Source of the DNA: Natribaculum breve | GTDB lineage: Archaea > Halobacteriota > Halobacteria > Halobacteriales > Natrialbaceae | Assembly (NCBI RefSeq): GCF_023008585.1 | Contig: NZ_CP095392.1 | Coordinates: 1-64,000, forward strand | Direction: 5' to 3' | Length of the DNA: 64,000 nt | In this document: piece by piece, positions 56,437-64,000 of the stretch | Position numbering within the stretch: the stretch's first letter is position 1 | How the letters are laid out: the number at the start of each line of letters is the position of its first letter | Translations under genes and position numbers: made by a program | Notes under the pieces: model-generated | Databases searched by the model: none | What the model saw: the letters and a program-made list of their open reading frames with translations, nothing else | What the model was told of the DNA's origin: nothing

Positions 56437-56785
56437 GAATCGGGCGTTCACCGACTGGGTTCTGGATACTGCCTCGTTATCTGGGGCGGGCAGGCCGTCT
56501 CCATAGGACGTGCGGGAATCGCTCCATTCCACGCCAGATTCCTTCTTTCACAGTTGGTCACCTGCCACTTCAACGTACAGATTAGAGATCTCGAACAGGC
56601 TATCGCAGCATGGATTGGCTCCCGGTTGTCGGATTCATCCTGCGACTAAAACTGCAGGTATTTTCCTCGCATCTCTATAACTGGGATACATGTGGGCGTC
56701 ATAGAATAGGTCTCACACCTCCTGTGCCGTATCCAGGTTCGATAAGTACAGAGCAGACAGATACCAACACAGAAACCGACTCTTC
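56437..56785. other. Intergenic, nothing recognised
   Basis: I see no gene, repeat or clear promoter in this stretch. It may contain the scrambled end of the PIN-toxin gene. Confidence 0.35.
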
Positions 56786-56962
56786 TCAACTTTCCACGGT
56801 CCTCTGTTGGCGTACGGCGGCTATTGTCGCTATAACTCCGATGAAAAGAACAGCAACCATCGTTGTATCTGTAGCAAGGTCAAACTCTGCGACTGCAGCA
56901 CCGCCAATAGCGGAAAAGAGTACAAACAGAGCCACACCGACTTGTCGCTTAGTTAAACTCAT
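56786..56962 (-). CDS. Small two-helix membrane protein (58 residues)
   Basis: The minus strand encodes MSLTKRQVGVALFVLFSAIG, a first helix ending GGAAVAEF, a short acidic turn, then a second helix MVAVLFIGVIATIAAV and a charged tail QQRTVES, with stop TGA at 56786-56788. Both helices are well formed and the codon use is ordinary. AT-rich sequence with GATATTT about 30 nt upstream of the ATG fits a leaderless promoter. I do not recognise the family. The clean reading frame with a positive-inside pattern supports a real gene. Confidence 0.6.
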   Translation of the reverse strand: MSLTKRQVGVALFVLFSAIGGAAVAEFDLATDTTMVAVLFIGVIATIAAVRQQRTVES

Positions 56963-57059
56963 ACTCGTACTATATAATTCTATCTGACAAATATCTTCGG
57001 GTGTTCAGGTCGCAGACCTATTTATCGGGCCTTTCACCGTAGAGGAAGCTATAATCAAC

Positions 57060-57260
57060 ACCGTGAGAAGACTTCTATGTCACCCTCGAGATACATACTA
57101 GAAACACTGGCAGGATTGCTAAAGAGGCCAACGTTTCGAGAGATACTGCTGTCAAACATCTCGAGCGGCCGAGGGAGGTGCCGCACGTCGCAGCTCTTTC
57201 CCCACGGTCGTTCTCGATATGGGATGTCGGTGACGCTGACGTTGCGAGGGGCTGTCGGCC
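57060..57260 (+). pseudogene. Helix-turn-helix regulator fragment
   Basis: The plus strand reads NTGRIAKEANVSRDTAVKHL, a clear helix-turn-helix, followed by degenerate sequence to a stop. It has no start codon or N-terminal part in frame. It resembles haloarchaeal winged-helix regulators. It marks the left edge of the non-coding hairpin region. Confidence 0.5.
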
Positions 57261-57580
57261 GTACTCGAGATCGTAGGGGTCGCGCCGTCGCGAGATGCCG
57301 TGAGGAGTGTCGATGAAGCGTAGAGACGTAGGCCCGGCGGCCAAGCGTGTGCTGTCGCCACCGCGTTCCGGCGTGACGGCTGACGGCGCACTGCCCTGGT
57401 GTGTACGGGCGGTTGATCGGTGTGTCTCGAGAAGGGAGACACACGCGTCGGGGTCGCGCGCGCTTTGGATCGAGACCGCCACAACGAGCAGAGCTCGTCG
57501 GACGGTCTCCGTGGGTGAATTAGGACCACATCGCAGTGGCGGCTGATTTCCGGGACCTGCTCCACACGCACTGGCCACTG
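57261..57580. other. GC-rich non-coding stretch left of the hairpin array
   Basis: Overlapping open frames occur on both strands because of high GC, and none has a recognisable domain. A 9-bp hairpin GTGTGTCTC/GAGACACAC lies at 57420-57428 and 57436-57444. Confidence 0.5.
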
Positions 57581-59095
57581 ATGGCGGGCCACGATTTCGG
57601 GGAATCGCGTAGCTTTCCCCGAAATCGGCCACCTCACCGGCCAGCCCGTGGGAGCCGATGTCGTCCACTCACCCGCTGAAGTCCGCGGATTGCGCGGTCA
57701 CGAGGCACCGACGCGAACAGGACCCTACCCGCGAGCGCAAGCCACTCGCGGGTCCCTTCCAGTCCGCGACAGCGCCTCGTAACACCGCTCATCGAGCGGA
57801 TTCGGCGGCCTCGGGAGACATCGGGTCGTGCTACGACCAGGTTTCCTCACTCGGTCGGCCCCCTTGCGCTGGCGCGTGCAGCAGCGCGCGCCGCGCACTC
57901 ACCGGGAGGGGCCGCCGGAGGCACCAGCGATTTCCGCGGACCCTACCCGCCCCCACCGGGGCGGGTCCCTTCCACACAAATCGGGCGCCTCTGCCGACCT
58001 CCCGGCGAGTCGGAGCGAAGCCGGGCACGGGACCTGCCGAGCCGAAGGCACAGGAGATCGCGTCGCTCACTGCGTTCACCTGAGTCGCACGTCGCCAGCA
58101 TACTGAACCGCACCGGGTCACGATTTCGCCCGGACACCTTCCCGCGCTCGCAAGCTCGCACGGGCCCCTTCCACACGAAATCGACCGGTTCAGCACGCGG
58201 CGACGCGCGACGCAGCCCGGCCATATGCGGCCGATCCATCTGCGTTCACCTACCCGCGCCCGGTCCTCGATTCCGGCAGACACTACCCGCCGAAGGCGGG
58301 TCCCTTCTTCCGGAATCGGCCGTGCGCGGCTGGTTCACGTTGCTCATCGGCCGCATCTGCCGGGTTCGCGACTCCCGCGCCTCGGCGGGCAGAGCCCCGC
58401 ACCGGGCTTCGTTCTGGCGGTACGGGCTGCCCGCCAGAAGCCGCCGAGGAAGATTAATTTCTTTCCTCTTAAGCGTCCACGGTACGGGGCGGGGGAAGCC
58501 GCCGTGGTGCTCGTGAGCTGGCACGATCTCAGCGGACCCTACCCGCGCTCACAAGCTCGCGCGGGTCCCTTCCACTGATCTCGACCAGGTCACGGCAGCA
58601 GCCGGCTCCCCTGCCGGTACCCGACGGCACTCGCGCTATCACACACGCGCGAGCACCGTCGTTCCGACAAGCTCGAGGTGCTGACGCGGGCCACGATTCC
58701 GCGAAGAGTACTTCCCGCGCTTCGCGCGGGCCCCTTCTCTGCGGAATCGGTCGCCTCAGCACCACTCACCGTGTCGGAAGGAACGCATAAGAGGAAACCA
58801 TCCCCCCACTTGTCGGATATGAACTGCACGTCTTGGGGAGACCACTTGCCGGATACCTCTGGCGGGTGCGCTCTCCTGATCGCAGCCACCTTCGGCAGAC
58901 ACTACCCGCCTTCGGCGGGTCCCTTCTCCCGAACCCGCCCGCGTCAGGGGCGCACCCGCCAGACGCCTTCCAGCTTGTGGCGCTGGGCGCAGGCCTCGAT
59001 TCCGGCAGACACTACCCGCGGCGCACTGACCAGATGCGCCGCGGGTCCCTTCTTTCGAAATCGGCCGCGCCAGCGGCCAAGACGCACAGTCCCTT
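57581..59095. repeat. Array of nine composite hairpins
   Basis: Eight units share a conserved core: GACMCT, inner stem ACCCGC, a loop of 3-10 nt, GCGGGT, then CCCTTC. Units 3 and 6 vary it to a TCCCGC/GCGGGC-type inner stem. Core positions are 57721-57760, 57939-57973, 58133-58172, 58279-58308, 58535-58573, 58706-58738, 58898-58928 and 59008-59054, all in one orientation and 110-256 nt apart. Each core is closed by an outer stem of about 15-30 nt per arm, usually containing CGATT on the left and AATCG on the right. The outer arms differ between units but stay complementary (TTTCG/CGAAA, TTCCGG/CCGGAA, TTCCGC/GCGGAA). A ninth hairpin without the inner core is at 57592-57604 with 57615-57627. 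No protein-coding gene is evident. Function unknown. Confidence 0.85.
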
Positions 59096-59208
59096 CCAAC
59101 TGTTGAGGGAATTGAAATCATAGCGTCAGGTGCCCCGTGATGGGGTGTCGGGCCGTCGGCAGGCGGCGCCGGGCGGTCGGCGTGCGGAACGTCGGCCGCT
59201 CAGGCGCG

Positions 59209-59239
59209 CCCGCGGTGGGTTTGTTTGCCCCACCGCGGG
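59209..59239. other. 11-bp perfect hairpin upstream of the OB-fold gene
   Basis: CCCGCGGTGGG at 59209-59219 pairs with CCCACCGCGGG at 59229-59239 across a TTTGTTTGC loop. A second weaker stem (CGGGCGCG/CGCGCCCG type) lies near 59283-59304, and GGGGATTACTCCCC at 59309-59322. These may structure the leader of the next gene. Confidence 0.55.
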
Positions 59240-59332
59240 GCGAAGGGTGTCCGGATACACCCGTCGGTCGTCGGTCAGAAAACGGGCGCGGTAGAGCGCG
59301 CCCGAACGGGGATTACTCCCCATGGAACAGCA

Positions 59333-60766
59333 ATGACTAGTCGCAACTCCGGGCCTAAAAGCCCATCGGCGGTTGGACAGCCAGACAAATACGACGAACT
59401 CGAGATGGATCTGCTCTACAGCAGTCCCCATCTGGAGAACGGCGCGAACGTGGTCGGTGTGGACATCGACAAACGGCCCCCGACCCCGAACGACGAACCG
59501 GTCGAGGACAGCCGGGATCAGGAGCTCGTTCCCGGGACATACGCGCGCGAACGCACGGCACGGATGGATGCACAGTACCGGGCAGCTGCGAGCCCATACG
59601 AGGCGTCGGACGCAGATGAGATCGAGGAGAATGACGAGAGACCTCCCCATCTGCGTAGAACGGGTGGCCGGGTAGCTGGGACATACGCGGACGTGAGCGC
59701 GATCGAGCACGGCCAACGGCTGGGCGACGTCGTCGACGGCGATGTCGGTGAGCTGGTGCGTGGCGTCTCCACCGGAGCCTACTGGGAGCAGGCACTCGCG
59801 GAGATGGACGTCCCAGAACCCCGACGCGACCTGCAAGCGCCGTTCGCAGAAGTGTCCTCCGAACAGTACACGCTCGAGGCCGAGGAGCGAATGCGCGGCG
59901 AGTTCGAGGCCGATGAGCGGAATCGTGCGAAGGCGATCGCAGCAGAGGTCGCGGGTATCGACCGGGCGGCGCGGTCACGCGAAGATATGCGGACGCGGCA
60001 GCCGATTCGCCGCTCTGTCTCAGAAAGTAACAACCCGTGGGAGGGCCCGCCGGCAGAGACAGTCGGTGTCAGGCGCGTTGATCCGGCGGCCGACGAACCG
60101 GTCACGACGACGTCCGTGACTGACGACTCTGACCCGCGGGCGTCACTCGACACGGAGACACTCGCCCAGGTGAACAAGGGTGCGGCACGGCTGGCCGAGC
60201 ACTTCCAGGGCGAGACGGCGATGTCTCGAGCGTCGTTCGGGAAGTGCATCGCTCGGCACGTTCAGGAAGGGTTGGACGTAATGAACGCGACGATCGCCGT
60301 CAAGGCGACGCTCGAGCGGATGTCCGAGATCAAGCAGCCCATCGGGTCGATCGACCCGTACGAGCAGTGGGCGACGACGGTCGAAGCGGAAGTGATCACG
60401 CTGTGGACGCCGAAGCACCGGTCGCAGTATCAAGTGGGACTGGTGGAGGACGAGGCCGGCGACACGGCAAAGTTCACAGTCTGGTTCGCGGCGGGAGACA
60501 AACCGACGCTCGCGGTGGGCGACCGGATTCGCGCGGAACGGGTGCGTGTAAACGCCTACAAGGGTGAGGCGACCCTGGCAGTCGTCGGCGACACGGACAT
60601 CACCATCCTCGACCGCGGTGACGGCCCGATGACGCGGCGGAAGCGGCAGTCAGACGATCCGACAATCGCCCCGTGGTCGGTCGACAGCGACCAGCACGCG
60701 TGGATCAACCACATCGATATGGACCGGGCAATCGCGGTGACGCTCGGGCGGCAGGACGACAAGTAG
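59333..60766 (+). CDS. OB-fold protein, probable single-strand DNA binding
   Basis: The 477-residue, very acidic protein has a long, probably disordered N-terminal region (residues 1-250). A helical segment follows (VNKGAARLAEHFQGE; VQEGLDVMNATIAVKATLER). At about 342-430 lies an RPA-like OB-fold: WATTVEAEVITLWTPKHRSQ, KFTVWFAAGDKPTLAVGDRI and VRVNAYKGEATLAVVGD. This strand pattern matches haloarchaeal replication protein A modules. ATG 59333 is chosen because a GTG at 59225 would begin inside hairpin DNA. It directly follows the hairpin array, so it may bind these structures; that is inference. Confidence 0.72.
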   Translation: MTSRNSGPKSPSAVGQPDKYDELEMDLLYSSPHLENGANVVGVDIDKRPPTPNDEPVEDSRDQELVPGTYARERTARMDAQYRAAASPYEASDADEIEENDERPPHLRRTGGRVAGTYADVSAIEHGQRLGDVVDGDVGELVRGVSTGAYWEQALAEMDVPEPRRDLQAPFAEVSSEQYTLEAEERMRGEFEADERNRAKAIAAEVAGIDRAARSREDMRTRQPIRRSVSESNNPWEGPPAETVGVRRVDPAADEPVTTTSVTDDSDPRASLDTETLAQVNKGAARLAEHFQGETAMSRASFGKCIARHVQEGLDVMNATIAVKATLERMSEIKQPIGSIDPYEQWATTVEAEVITLWTPKHRSQYQVGLVEDEAGDTAKFTVWFAAGDKPTLAVGDRIRAERVRVNAYKGEATLAVVGDTDITILDRGDGPMTRRKRQSDDPTIAPWSVDSDQHAWINHIDMDRAIAVTLGRQDDK

Positions 60767-61145
60767 GCGTTCGCTCGGCCCTTTTTTGCGTGTGCCGCAA
60801 GCGGCCCTCGGGCTGGCGTCGCAGACAGTTGGCCGGTGTGTGGCTCCCAGCACCCACTGCCCGCCACCCCGCCCACCGCTCCGTGCTCGCGACGCGAGCG
60901 TCGCTGCGCGCGCAGCCACAACCTCGACCGCTGTTTTGATCCACTGCATTCCTAGGGATGACGGCCCGAACCCACAGCTGCACGGTGGTTTATACGCGGA
61001 GCAGGCGCAATACCATGGCCTTCAGACCGTGGATACGCGCCGTCACTCAGTGACACATTCCACAGACACCAACAAGGCCGGATATTCCACGCCAAACACA
61101 GTCTTTAATATATTCTATTCCATAATTAATTATGAATACAGTACG
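60767..61145. other. Intergenic, probable left flank of the tnpB element
   Basis: No gene recognised. The first part is GC-rich, with CCCTTTTTTGCG (60779-60790) just after the OB-fold gene as a possible terminator. The last 80 bases are AT-rich and lead into tnpB. No tnpA is present. Confidence 0.4.
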
Positions 61146-61367
61146 ATGCTGGAGACGACCCGCACCTACGTCGCCCGAATCATGAACCACCAGCAGGTTC
61201 GTGACGACCTCGACCACTGCGGGTTCTCAGCATCCAAACTGTGGAACGTCGGACGCTACTACATCCAACAACGGTGGGATGACGACGGTGAGATACCCGA
61301 CGAAGCCGAACTGAAATCGGAGTTGAAAGACCACGAACGCTACAGTGACCTCCATTCTCAGTCAAGT

Positions 61368-61420
61368 TCGTTCGAAAGACGAAGTCTTTCGTGATGCCAA
61401 AAATCTCCGATTTTTGAGCA
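61368..61420. repeat. 53-nt double-hairpin insertion in tnpB
   Basis: Two perfect 8-bp hairpins with 3-nt loops stand side by side: CGAAAGAC-GAA-GTCTTTCG at 61373-61391 and CAAAAATC-TCC-GATTTTTG at 61398-61416. Removing 61368-61420 restores the tnpB frame (HSQSS joined to QRVLEELAEAF). It looks like a very small mobile or REP-like element. Confidence 0.75.
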
Positions 61421-61876
61421 CAGCGAGTTCTCGAAGAACTTGCTGAAGCGTTCAACGGCTGGTACAACTCCAACGACGGAAACAACCCACCGGGCTACCG
61501 GAAACGTGGTGACCGACACCCACGCTCCACCGTGACGTGGAAACAGAAAGGCATCAAACACGACGATAAACACGGTCAACTCCGTCTCTCGAAAGGCTTC
61601 ACCCTGAAAGAGAGTCGGTCTGACTTCATCCTCGCGGAATACGAAACTCGACCCGACGTACAAGTGGAGAACATCCAGCAGGTGCGTGCCGTCTGGAACG
61701 GAGGCGAGTGGGAACTACACCTCGTCTGTAAGAAGGAAATTCCCATTGAGGAAGCTCCCGGTGACAAGACGGCGGGCATCGACCTCGGGATCAGCAACTA
61801 CCTCGCCATCGACTACGAGGACGGCCCCTCGGAGTTGTATCCGGGGAATACCCTGAAAGAGGACAAGCACTACTTT

Positions 61877-63305
61877 CGGTAGTTCCCATCGAGTCAGAAG
61901 ATAGCCACAACTGACAGGGTTAGATTCTCAGGAAGCGTCTGGATGGGTGTTGATGAAGTTGTTGTACCACCCAGACACTGTCCTTACGGCCGCTGACCTC
62001 GAAAAGTTAGCGCTTGATCTCCTCTCTGAGATCCCGATCCCCGGAGTCGAAGGCTATGGCTTCGACTCCGGGATCATCCGGCAGACACTCCTGCAAGCCG
62101 CTGTCGATCAGAAATCCATCAAGGCTGTCACTGACAGCACTCTCGGAACGTACTCCGACGACTACACACTCGCTCAGCTTCATACCGTTCCTGCTGCTGA
62201 ACTCAAAGCCGTCGTTAACGACCTCCTCGCTCAGCAAGCGGCGATGATCCTCGGCCCCGGCCCGAGGATCATCTGCCTCGACTTCGTCGACATCCACTAC
62301 CACGGCTGTCCACACCGTGATGCCGGAGAGCTCTGTCATACAATACCCCGCGATGGCACCTCCCAGTGCCATCGCTACCTTGTTGGGTTTGTCCTTTGCC
62401 GAGCCAAGCCGCTCGTCGTCGCGGTTACTCCTGTCCGAGGTGATGAACCCAAAAGCGACGCGGTCGAGCGACTGCTCGACCACGTCGCGGCCCTTCCTTT
62501 CCCTGTCGCTGGCCTCCTCGTTGACCGCGGATTCTACGACGGAACGTCGATCGAGCGACTGGATGCAGTCGCACCAGTCGCTCTCCCCGTCATCCGTCGT
62601 GGAAAACAGATGGCTGAGAAACTAGACACGTCGGTCTCTTACTGGACGGAGTATGTGATGTACGAAGGAAGCGAGCGGGAACTGCGCTTCCCGCTCGCGG
62701 TCTGTGTCTCCTACCAACAGGGAAACCGTGGCAAGCACGGTTTGCTTGTCCGGGCGTATGTGGCGTGCGATCTGGCCGATCGCACGCCGAAGGAAGTCGA
62801 AGCTCTCTACCAGAAACGCTCAGCGATCGAGACAGCCTTCCGAACGATGAGAGAAGCACGTGCGCGTACGAGTACAACCGATCCAGTTGTTCGGTTGTTG
62901 TTTGTGCTTGTGGGCTTCCTGTTGCGGAACTTGTGGCTGATCGTCCGGTGGGGAGTGCTCGCCACGCCGCGGCGCGGCGGGCGAGCACTGCCGGCCTGGT
63001 TCCGCTTCGAAGTGTTTCGGGAGTGGATCGACCATACCCTCGACGAATCACTGCTGCGGAAGTGGGAGGCACCAACCAACGGCGTCGGAATTCCCGAGGT
63101 CTATAGTCAACTGGACGCGGGCTGATTGAGCCCGCGTCCAGCGGTAGCCCCCGCAGAGAGCGACGGCTTCGAATTGGAGGGTCAGAGCCGGCGCTCTCAC
63201 TGGTGTGAGACCGCCTTCTACGTCGATCTCTTTTCGAGCGAGACGAATTCTGTCGCTCACGTTGCCGAAAATCAAGTCAATACGGAGTAACGATGGGAAC
63301 TACCG
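61877..63305 (+). mobile_element. ISH3-family element, copy 2
   Basis: The 1429-bp element has 15-bp inverted ends CGGTAGTTCCCATCG and a 5-bp duplication ACTTT at 61872-61876 and 63306-63310. It lies inside tnpB. It is in the opposite orientation to copy 1 and two bases longer, with an intact transposase. Confidence 0.95.
61947..63125 (+). CDS. ISH3-family transposase, intact
   Basis: This 392-residue DDE transposase has IICLDFVDIHYHGCPHRDAG around the first Asp, VAGLLVDRGFYDGTSIERLD around the second and YQKRSAIETAFRTMREARA with the catalytic Glu. The hydrophobic end VRLLFVLVGFLLRNLWLIVR follows and it ends VGIPEVYSQLDAG. The frame starts at GTG 61947 or ATG 61953. It is the likely source of transposase for copy 1 as well. 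Confidence 0.93.
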   Translation: MLMKLLYHPDTVLTAADLEKLALDLLSEIPIPGVEGYGFDSGIIRQTLLQAAVDQKSIKAVTDSTLGTYSDDYTLAQLHTVPAAELKAVVNDLLAQQAAMILGPGPRIICLDFVDIHYHGCPHRDAGELCHTIPRDGTSQCHRYLVGFVLCRAKPLVVAVTPVRGDEPKSDAVERLLDHVAALPFPVAGLLVDRGFYDGTSIERLDAVAPVALPVIRRGKQMAEKLDTSVSYWTEYVMYEGSERELRFPLAVCVSYQQGNRGKHGLLVRAYVACDLADRTPKEVEALYQKRSAIETAFRTMREARARTSTTDPVVRLLFVLVGFLLRNLWLIVRWGVLATPRRGGRALPAWFRFEVFREWIDHTLDESLLRKWEAPTNGVGIPEVYSQLDAG

Positions 63306-63888
63306 ACTTTACCCGCGAGGAGTACCAGACTGAAGGCGCGAACGGGCCGTCGAAGCGGGCGTTGAAGACTCGGCGGAAACTCTCCCGGCGCAAAGACCAC
63401 TTCCTCCACACCCTCTCGAAACACATTGTTCAACGGTGTGTCGAAGAGGGCGTGGCGGAGATCGCAGTTGGAGACCTCAGCGACATCCGTGAAGACGGGA
63501 ACGGCGACTCGCGGAATTGGGGTCAGTCGGGGAACAAGAAGTTGCACGGATGGGAGTTCGACCGCTTCGCCCGCCTGCTCGAATACAAGGCCGAGGAATA
63601 CGGCATCCTCGTTGACCGCGTAGACGAGGAGAACACGTCGAAGACGTGTTCGTGTTGCGGGCAGATTCGAGATCGAACCGCGTGGAGCGTGGCTTGTACG
63701 TCTGCGAGTCCTGTGAAACGACGATGAACGCAGACGTGAACGGTGCCGTAAACATCCGACGAAAGATAACTCAGAGTCCCCCGACGGGGGATATGAGTAA
63801 CGGCTGGTTGGCACAGCCCGGAGTCTTCCTGTTCGACCGCGAGAGCGGACGGTTCACCCCGAGAGAACAGGGAGACTGCAAACCCTAA

Positions 63889-63960
63889 TATCCCAACGCT
63901 CGGGATTCCTCCGCCTTCAGGCGGAGGAGGATGTCAACTCCTTGGTATGTGGTGAGAGGG
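63889..63960 (+). ncRNA. tnpB element right end, candidate guide (omega) RNA scaffold
   Basis: Just after tnpB a hairpin CCTCCGCC-TTCA-GGCGGAGG (63908-63927) is followed by AGGATGTCAAC. This hairpin is a common right-end feature of haloarchaeal tnpB elements. In TnpB systems the RNA scaffold overlaps the end of the gene and the right end, and sequence just beyond acts as guide. The boundary is approximate, and the remaining bases to 64000 hold no gene. Confidence 0.5.
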
Positions 63961-64000
63961 TATCATAGAACGGCTCTCGCACCTACTATGCAGGCACCCT

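Larger units (their letters stand above)
61146..63888 (+). pseudogene. tnpB: TnpB-type RNA-guided nuclease gene, broken three times
   Basis: The N-terminal part (MLETTRTYVARIMNHQQVRD) is followed by a 53-nt insertion at 61368-61420 that shifts the frame. It then continues QRVLEELAEAFNGWYNSNDG and the RuvC-I block TAGIDLGISNYLAI with its Asp. An ISH3-family element interrupts after DKHYF. After it come the RuvC-II block IAVGDLSDIRED with its Glu and the zinc-finger half TCSCCGQIRD. A 1-nt frameshift near 63670 leads to YVCESCETTMNADVNGAVNI, with the last RuvC Asp. All catalytic residues survive, but the protein cannot be made in one piece. No tnpA accompanies it (IS1341-like). Confidence 0.9.

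Noticed and set aside
57721..59054. Hairpin array as a CRISPR
   Set aside because: Repeats are palindromic with variable stems, spacers are long and irregular (about 70-220 nt), and there is no cas gene.
57721..59054. Hairpin array as integron attC sites
   Set aside because: No integrase and no attC R-box consensus (GTTRRRY) could be seen; kept only as one hypothesis because of the spacing and common orientation.
57721..59054. Hairpins as transcription terminators
   Set aside because: There is no T-run after the stems and no genes between them. Archaeal terminators are normally T-rich.
57261..59120. Many long open frames on both strands in the GC-rich region
   Set aside because: They overlap each other in all frames, run through the hairpins, lack recognisable domains and have Arg/Pro/Ser/Gly-rich content typical of shadow frames in high-GC DNA.
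59126..59836. 236-residue minus-strand frame
   Set aside because: It is antisense to the OB-fold gene and its upstream hairpins, without protein features.
1..64000. tRNA or rRNA genes
   Set aside because: I looked for cloverleaf patterns and rRNA landmarks by eye and saw none. A dedicated scan (tRNAscan-SE) would be needed to exclude a tRNA fragment.

Overview
The window looks like part of a haloarchaeal megaplasmid or large integrative element. The proteins are strongly acidic (Asp/Glu-rich, Lys-poor), the older genes are GC-rich, start sites sit close behind TATA-like boxes, and nearly all insertion sequences belong to families typical of halophilic archaea (ISH3, ISH6, IS6, IS630, IS1595, tnpB-only elements). 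I cannot name the species.

Layout. 1-1770: a partition locus (ParA plus a small partner gene) preceded by AT-rich CTTAG/CTAAG repeats. 3.1-12.1 kb: a catabolic island with an IclR regulator, a BadH-like dehydrogenase, an acyl-CoA ligase, an amidohydrolase-fold protein, two acyl-CoA dehydrogenases and a BtrH-like protein, plus decayed SDR and thiolase genes. Together these suggest CoA-dependent breakdown of an alicyclic or branched carboxylic acid. 12.1-18.3 kb: an IS cluster. 18.4-33.3 kb: a second metabolic island with a CaiB-type CoA-transferase, a SAF-domain oxidoreductase, a dipeptide-type ABC importer (binding protein, two permeases, fused double ATPase), an IclR regulator and an aldehyde:ferredoxin oxidoreductase, interrupted by an IS6 relic and an IS630-like element. 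33.3-40.3 kb: broken genes and nested ISs around an intact glyoxalase-type protein and an orphan ilvC.

41.0-54.3 kb is a conjugation-like type IV secretion operon: small membrane protein, large surface protein, lipoprotein, VirB6-like membrane protein, VirB3/VirB4-N-like protein, VirB4-like ATPase and VirD4/TraG-like coupling ATPase, most overlapping by 4-8 nt. The surface protein is split by an ISH3-family element whose removal exactly restores the frame. An iteron-like repeat cluster (54.4-54.5 kb) precedes a primase-polymerase-like gene, followed by an AbrB-type antitoxin with a broken PIN toxin.

57.0-59.3 kb has no credible gene but contains the most unusual feature: eight same-orientation composite hairpins, plus a ninth lacking the inner core. 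Each has an inner stem ACCCGC/GCGGGT framed by conserved unpaired flanks (GACMCT on the left, CCCTTC on the right) and closed by long outer stems whose sequences change in compensating ways. An OB-fold protein gene follows directly. The window ends in a tnpB gene broken by a 53-nt double-hairpin insert, a second ISH3-family copy and a frameshift.
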